DNA from: Aralia elata
Taxonomy: Eukaryota; Streptophyta; Magnoliopsida; Apiales; Araliaceae
Assembly (NCBI GenBank): GCA_034770075.1
Contig: CM068377.1
Coordinates: 71,809,358-71,873,357 of the forward strand
Length of the DNA stretch: 64,000 nucleotides
Reading direction: 5' to 3'
The notes beneath the pieces are model-generated. The model ran no database searches and was not told where the DNA came from. It saw only the letters and a list, made by a program, of their open reading frames with translations. Made by a program: the position numbers and the translations under genes. Position 1 is the stretch's first letter; the number at the start of each line of letters is the position of its first letter. Below are positions 57,433 through 64,000 of this stretch, piece after piece.

Positions 57433-57579
57433 AAAGCATTGCTCAAAACTATGGGTTTATCACATTTAATATAACAACACCATGTAGATAAAGTAAAATG
57501 TCTTTATTAAACGAATAAGATTACAAAGTATATGCTACATCATATCAAATATGATTGGCTTGTATGCATACTGCTTTCA

Positions 57580-57590
57580 ATCTCCCACTT
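57580..57590 (-). promoter_or_regulatory. Polypurine tract of copia element H
   Basis: The minus strand reads AAGTGGGAGAT directly before LTR G, the usual copia form. Confidence 0.85.
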
Positions 57591-59355
57591 GCACGAAAGC
57601 CCGCCATGGTATCTAATACCATTCTTCTCTAAGTGACGATCATCCTGCTATTGGATAAAGCTTCAAAAATGAATATGCAATGTTGTTCTTGAGAGTCCAC
57701 TATCTCTATAGTGACTTCTCCTCTTTCAATGATTCTACTAATCAAACGAAAGTGCTACAACACATGTTTGAATCCAAGATGAGACTTAGGAACTATTCCT
57801 AGTTCTGTAATGAACTTTTCATCCAAACAATTAACTTGCAGCTTCATTTACAACTATATACTTTGTCTTTTTTACTAAACCAACAACTCTTTGTTGTTTG
57901 GAACTTTTCCAATTCACTGCACCATCATTCAAGGTAACGATTTACCCTAAAGTGGATTTGTTATCGTCTTGGTCAGTCTGAAAATTTTGAGTTTGTTTAA
58001 CCCTCTAGTTTTAATTCAGACCCACCATGAATCATGATCACATCCTCAGTACCGGTTAAGTACTTAAAGATATTTTTTACTGACTTACAGTGAGCATCTC
58101 CAGAATATAACTAATCAACATCAGGCCTTGTATATTAATTACATACATGATAGTAACTTATGTGATCTCTCTTTCATTGAGGACAATTTAAAGAGATACA
58201 CTCCATAGCTCATTATCATGAGACCTCTCTTGGAGTTTGCCATGCTAAATGCCTTTAGCATCGAATGAATATGCATTCCTTGGGTTAAGCTGAGCATCCT
58301 TTTAAATCTATCTATATAGATATATATCCCCAATTTATAGGATGTTCCTCCCAAGTTATTCATGGAGGAATGTTTAGACAATTTTATCTTTAATGATTGT
58401 AGCACTGGTATGTCATTCCTTATCAGTAATATATCAATATATAGTACTAGGAATGTTAGAGCGCTCCCACTATTTTGATTATTGTTTCATCAAAACGAAT
58501 GTTCCATCTTTGAGAAGCTTGCTTCAATTCATAAATGGATTATTGTAGCTTACATACACGATTTGCTTCGACCTTTGAAATAAATTCCTTTGGTTGTATC
58601 ATACATACATTCTCCTCACGTTTTCATTGAGGAAGGACGTCTCCACATCCATTTGCCAGATTACATAATAATAAGCTGCAATCACAAGCAAAATCCGAAT
58701 GGACTTAAGCATTACTACCGGTAATAAGGTTTTATCACAGTCAACTCCTTGACTTTATTTGAAACCTTTTAAATAGGTCTGGTCTTATAGGGCTCTACCT
58801 TGCCATCTGCTCCAGTCTTTCTCTTAAAGACCTATATACACCCTTTAGACTTTATGCCTACCGGAGGGTTAACCAAAGTCTACACTTCGTTTTCTATATA
58901 TGGAGTCCATTTTGGATTTTATGGTCATCTTCCATTTCTCTGAGTATCTACAACTCTTAGCCTCATCATATATAACTGGATCATCATCCTCTATGATGCG
59001 TACCTCATCATCATCTCCTATGAAGAATCCATACCTTCTAGGTATCTTTGGTACTCTTCCAGATTTACGATTCGGTTGAGGTACAATAAGTCTATCTACA
59101 GGTTCCTCAGTTTGACTTAAGTGCTTTGTGGTTCTTGAACTCCTTCAAGATCTATTACCCTCCCACTAACTCCTTCAATGATAAACACATTTATCCAAGA
59201 AGGTAGCGTGTATGATTATAGTAATAATACCCTAAACTTTCTTTAGATATCCCACAAATCTGCACTTGTCAGATTTTGTCCCAAGCTAATCCATTTGAAA
59301 CCTTTTCACATAAGTTGTACAACCCCTTATCTTAACTTATTTAAGACTAGGAATC
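57591..59355 (-). pseudogene. Reverse transcriptase and RNase H relic of copia element H
   Basis: Minus-strand frames give fragments of the copia RT: a decayed equivalent of the KQASR region near 58515-58580, the active-site stretch LVLYIDILLI near 58412-58442 in which one of the two Asp codons is missing, and AFSMANSKRGLMIMSYGVYL near 58210-58270. Stops and shifts occur throughout. The piece ends at the solo LTR E insertion site. Confidence 0.75.
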
Positions 59356-61182
59356 TGAAATTAATATGCACACAAGCCAATCAAATTTAATATGATGTAG
59401 CATATACTTTGTAATCTTATTCATTTATTAATAAAAGAATTGATTTTCTTAAAACGCATTTTACATTATCTACATGGTGCTGTTATATTAAATGTGATAA
59501 ATCCATAGTTTTAAGCAATGCTTTTAGAATCATGATGGTGATCATGCTAATGAGATCTAAATTCTAGATAGCTCACAAACTAAAATCGTTCCTAATCGTT
59601 GGATTACTAAAATGGGGATTAGTGAATCCAGATAGATTAGTACATACGTTGCTTGCTCTTAGGAAGAGGATGATTGATCTCATAATCATTTGTGGAGACA
59701 CTAAAGCAAGTATGTAGGTGCTTATTGGAGAATAAGTACACTGAACGTGGCTCGCTAAGGAATACCTAATGGAGTTTTACTCGCCTGTCAATAGAATTTC
59801 TCTAGTGATAGTAGTACAAGTGATCCTTGGACTTGAGATCATCATAGTATCTTGTGTATGATGAGTTATACTTTGACATATCCATTAAGACCGTTAGGGT
59901 ATATCAAAGGGTATGATTGGGTATAATAAGTTGTACATGGAGATAGGTGAATGATCAACAAAGAATCTATCACGTCTAGTAAAAGATGTGAATGTCCTAT
60001 GTGATTCGATAAATGACAACTCTGTAGTCCTTGGCCAAGGCAGAATAAAATTAGAAAGGAGTTTATAATTTGCATTATTTAGAGTTGTGCGTTTGGGAAT
60101 CGAAATACATATAATTAAATAAAGTAAGACTTGACAGTAATTCCATGTCTTATATTTAATTGGGACATTGTATGGTAGAAGGACTGAATTGTACGGTAAC
60201 TATGCACTGAAAGGTTCTTTTGTGATTAATGTTGAAATCTATATTTTCTGAAAAGTCATTGATCGCTAAGGGGGCTTAGCCTTATTGTAAAATAAATATT
60301 ATTTATTTAAATGAATTAAAATAGTTTAATTTATTTATTTAGATATAATTAGAATTGTTCTAATTGATTTATTCACAATCGGTTTAATATGGAGAACCTA
60401 AAGGGTCACACCGCAAAAGGAAAAATATTTATTTAAGAAGTAAATGGCATAATTATAATAATAAGTTAAGTGTATTTAATTTAGTCTATGGAGATAGAAT
60501 AAATTAAATAGCTTAATATTTATTATTTAATATTTTAAAAATATTAAATATAAATTAATAAGAGGAGTCTTATTATTATTATTATTATTATTACTATTAC
60601 TATTATTTAATTCCTAATAGGGATTGAGAATTAATTAATAGAAGTACTCTCTCATGAATTTCTAATTAGATTAGGAGCATAATTAATTAAAGGAGTTTAA
60701 TTATAATAGAAACCCTAATCCTAAATAGTTTAGGGAAGGGTTTTCTTACATCTATAAATAAGAGAAGTCTTATCATAGATTGGGGTTACACACTCTTGCG
60801 TTAGATTGTGGAGAGTACTTGCAATTTCTATAGAGATAGAAACTAGGGTTTTGCCAACACCCATCTTTTTGAACACGTATTATTCCTTGGTAGATCACCT
60901 CTAGAGGCCAAACACTTGGGTGGCTAATGTTGATCAAGCGAAGGAATTTAGTCGGTGGAATTCAAGGAGAACGTGAAAGAATTGGAGGTGAACTTGTACC
61001 CGAGGAAGCTTTGATTCACGAGGGTATAATTCTCTATCTCTATCTCTTTTGTTAATTGATAATTAAACACAAGGAAAGATCATGGTGATGGTTTGTATGA
61101 AAATTTTTAAAATCTGTTTTATCACGCTTCCGCCCTATTTATGTAATTTGATTGCGTGCTTGCATTATATACAAACCTAACA
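59356..61182 (+). mobile_element. Solo LTR E (copia) in element H pol
   Basis: TSD GAATC at 59351-59355 and 61183-61187. TGAAATTAATATGCACAC to ...ACAAACCTAACA, 1827 bp. It is the same family as F and G, oriented opposite to H. The open frame at 59866-60075 is an LTR by-product also found in the other copies. Confidence 0.92.
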
Positions 61183-61187
61183 GAATC

Positions 61188-62830
61188 CTCCCTATCCATA
61201 ACTTTTATGGAGTCTAAGGGCCAGATTTTGAGGTTACCTTATTTTGTAGATATGCATCCATTTCTAGGACATAACCCCAGATGGATACTGGATTGTCGGT
61301 AAAAATCATCATGAACAACACCATATCTAACAAGGTACAATTTCTCCTTTTAGATACACCAATCAATTATTACGTATTAGGAGGTGTCCATTATGAGAAA
61401 ATTCCATTTTAAGATGATCTAAAAACTCATTGCACAAGTATTCCTTCCTCGATCTGATCAAAGAATCTTAATACTTTGTCAATTTGTTTCACTTTTGAAT
61501 TCTTTGAACCTTTCAAATGATTCAGACTTGTGTTTCATCAAATACACATATTCAACTCTTTGAATGACCATCTCCTTTTTCTTTTACTAGTTTGTTCAAT
61601 TTGCAAAATTATTTTCATGTAAGTCAAAGTCCATCAAGTAATCTTCCAGTTTCAAACAAAACATTATCATTATAAATAGAACAACAATTGTTTTTAAATA
61701 TAATACCAGAACCTTCTTTGTCCAATAACGAAAGTAATAATGTTTCTAATGAGAATTAGAACATAATAAAAACTTATTAACTTAATAGACTTGCCCGTAG
61801 GCAACGCTAAACTATAAGTTCTTACGGTTAATGTAGCAACCTTTGCTCCATTCCCACACATAAGATTACTTACTCTTTATTTAGCTTTATACTTCTGCTT
61901 AGTCTCTGCATTGGATTGCAAACGTGAGAACTATAGCCGGTATCCAATACCCAAGTAGAACCTTGACTTACAGAAACATTTATTTCAATCATGAACAAAC
62001 ATATATCTGTAACTGAAGCTTCACTAAGCTTCTTATGGTTAGCCTCTGCAAGATGCTCCTTACAATTTCTATTCTAGTGTCCAGGCTTATTGTAGTGGAA
62101 ACAAACTCCTTTGCTATCTGCATTAGTTTTTGTTCTTAGTGTCCTTAGTTATTACCTTCCATTTGCCTTCTTTGAATTGTTCTTCTTTTTAGAAGATCCT
62201 TTGGCCCGCTTCCTTTTAGTGGAAGTATCATCTACAAGTAAGACTTAGTCTTTCTTGGTTGAAAAGTGACTCTTTACATTTTTTAACATGTTTAAACAAC
62301 TCAGGCAGACTGACATCTAGCTTGTTCATGTGAAAATTCACAATAAATTGTGAAAAAAAGTCCAGAAGTGATTGCAAGATCAAATCTTGGATCAACTCTC
62401 CATCCATCACAAAACGCAGTTGTCCTAATTGTTTAATCAGATTGATCATTTTTAGGACATTTGTCTGTATTGTAGTGTCATCGGTAATTCAAGATCGGAA
62501 GAGCTCCTTAGATATCTGATATCTAATAGTCCTACTTTCTTCACCATTCGTGCAGGAATATAGTAGGAGCATCCATAGTTTCATGCTGACGCTGAAGCTC
62601 GTTACTCATGGATTCGAGCATGATACATTGAGCCAACTGTGCATTATCTTGCCACTTTCTAAAAGTAGCAATCTCTTCCTCAGAGGTATTGTCTGCAGCC
62701 ATTGCAGGGATAGGCATATTAAGGACATCAGATAGCTTTTCAGCCTTGAGAACTATTCTCTGATTCCTTAACCAATCCGTGTAATTCGGTCCGGTTAATT
62801 AACATGTAATATACTACGCATAGATAGTGA
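61188..62830 (-). pseudogene. gag, protease and integrase relic of copia element H
   Basis: From right to left on the minus strand: gag start with PNYTDWLRNQRIVLKAEKL (about 62735-62805) and WQDNAQLAQCIM; LGQLRFVMDGELIQDLILQSL (62380-62440) and FHMNKLDVSLPEL; nucleocapsid knuckle near 62055-62105 with the second Cys changed to Tyr and a stop; protease STWVLDTGYSSHVC near 61910-61960; integrase core YVYLMKHKSESFERFKEFK near 61500-61555. Multiple stops; dead. Confidence 0.82.
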
Positions 62831-64000
62831 ATTAGACATTGTAAAATTCTGTAAATGAATTTGTAATTTAACAACATTTTAGCATACATTCATTTTATTA
62901 ATTACCAAAATAAATTAGGTCTTTATTTAAATTGGTATCTCCCACTATTTTCATCAAACTATATTACCCTCAATATATAGTTCGACAAATCTAATTAAAG
63001 ATTTGCTTGTGAGAATAAGGATCTCATTTCAAATGTATATAGCCTTGTGGTGACACAACAAACGATATATAAATAAATAGGTAGACAACTATTGTCAATT
63101 ACATCAGTAAATAACTCCTTGTATTTTGTCTCTTAGATTATTTTGATCAAGTGGTGTCACATCCGAATCAAAATTATCTAAGTTAAGTCCAACCTAGCAC
63201 TTCCATATATGTGAAGAGAAAAATACCGTCCTTGTGGTGACACAACAAAACAGTAATGTTCAATTCCTTAATAAGCATAAAATGTGATAAGGCAACATCT
63301 AAAATATTTAATACTTGCCTTGTGGACTTGTGGTGACACAACAAACTCATATTAAATATTTAATACTCTATTGTTGTACCATGCTAGAAGGCGACGTTCA
63401 ATATTCTAAATATCTTTGAACGTTTAGGACTTAATATGATTTCTTTGAGGGATTTGTTATTAATTCTCATCTTAATTAGCGCGCATGCACACATATATAT
63501 AAAGTACGCGTCATATTATTTAACATGTGAAGCATGTTGGATAATATATAATACATACATAGTTAACATGCACATATAGAATACTATATTCTACCCGCAT
63601 TGATTATGGACTTTTATTCTAGTTTGGTTCACTAGAGCCACTAAGTGAACCAAAAGGTCAAGCCTAGGGTATAAGAACTGAATTTAAATATAACTATTAC
63701 ATTTAAATCCTGGGCTCCACTACAAACGGGTCTTCAAACGCTCATTGCTCCTTTGTTTCTAATTCTTCAAAATAATTCTAACTAATCCTACTACATAAAC
63801 TATTTAAAATAAATAGAAATCTTGATCAGTAGTCAAGGGGAAGTACATAAGAGGGATATAGAATTTACATTAAGAAAAATTAGAGAAGACGTGGTACGCA
63901 GACCCCATTTATAAAAACTCATTCATTCAAGCATCCTCATAAAATAAATCCAATCACACATTGGTCAATAGTCCATAATCAATCCCATTTATTATCATAC
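62831..64000 (-). other. Leader of copia element H
   Basis: No domain is seen. It holds three copies of the word TTGTGGTGACACAACAAA (about 63045, 63233 and 63328), an imperfect inverted repeat, and a run of ATATAT words near 63495. The 5' LTR and primer site are not reached by the window end. Confidence 0.5.

Larger units (their letters stand above)
53965..57579 (-). repeat. LTR G: 3' LTR of copia element H, split by F
   Basis: In element sense it starts TGAAAGCAGTATGCA at 57579 and ends ACAAACCTAACA at 53965. Without F and its duplicated target it is about 1.79 kb, close to E (1827) and F (1818). Minus-strand TATA-like TCTATAAATAAGAGG lies at about 54385. Confidence 0.88.
53965..64000 (-). 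mobile_element. Element H: Ty1/copia retrotransposon, 3' part in the window
   Basis: Minus-strand copia element. From right to left: long leader, gag, PR, integrase (interrupted by solo LTR E), RT, RNase H remnant, PPT (57590-57580), 3' LTR G (57579-53965, with solo LTR F inside). Protein order gag-PR-IN-RT-RH is that of copia. All coding parts are riddled with stops and frameshifts. Its 5' LTR lies beyond 64000. Confidence 0.88.

Noticed and set aside
1..64000. tRNA, rRNA or other structural RNA genes
   Set aside because: No cloverleaf or rRNA words were recognised; the tRNA-like words present are retrotransposon primer-binding sites.

Overview
The window is plant nuclear DNA. It is AT-rich, holds no recognisable single-copy host gene, and consists almost entirely of transposable elements stacked inside one another. 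The LTR-retrotransposon families (Tekay/Del chromovirus, Athila-like, Tat/Ogre-like, Ty1/copia) and a MULE carrying a DUF1985-Ulp1 gene point to a flowering plant, probably a dicot. The species cannot be named from the sequence.

Layout. 1-2175: 5' part of a minus-strand Tat/Ogre-like element (LTR and primer-binding site; the body lies off the left edge). 2240-3600: broken coding remnant resembling the 'putative plant transposon protein' domain. 3600-4243 and 50428-51557: older LTR-like DNA that was split by one large insertion. That insertion, element B (4249-50422, minus strand, Tekay type, target-site duplication ACAAG), has a decayed gag-pol (7826-12294) and an extra coiled-coil ORF between its primer site and gag (17041-17678). 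A 4.2-kb solo LTR C (12543-16789, TSD ATATT) sits in its leader. B's right-hand LTR was hit by a MULE DNA transposon (21029-50059, 9-bp TSD TAATTTATA, terminal inverted repeats of about 53 bp). The MULE carries an eight-exon DUF1985-Ulp1 protease gene (+) and a truncated MuDR-type transposase (-). Tekay element A (21595-40495, + strand, TSD ATGTT, 3.5-kb LTRs) jumped into the first exon of the protease gene. Element J (28234-35208, minus strand, TSD GTGAG, Athila-like non-autonomous) then jumped into A's pol, between reverse transcriptase and RNase H.

51558-64000: another Tekay-type LTR, D (+), is entered by a minus-strand Ty1/copia element H whose 5' end lies beyond the window. H's 3' LTR G contains an oppositely oriented solo LTR F (TSD AAAGC), and its pol contains a second solo LTR E (TSD GAATC).

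Main observations. (1) J is structurally abnormal. Its downstream end carries an inverted copy of its own U3, joined through a 26-bp inverted patch of its internal region, so both outer ends are U3 ends, yet it has a clean 5-bp TSD. Its two LTRs differ far more than those of the older element A that contains it. Both facts fit integration of a chimeric, template-switched cDNA. (2) LTRs of at least five families here carry a short-word cassette, often palindromic or GC-rich, beside sequence modules shared between families. (3) The Ulp1 gene model is open through all eight exons and broken only by A, but its catalytic Asp position reads Asn. (4) The MULE's non-coding DNA is filled with a TTGGTTAC-like word whose strand switches between the two convergent genes. 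Boundaries and alignments were read by eye; identities are estimates.
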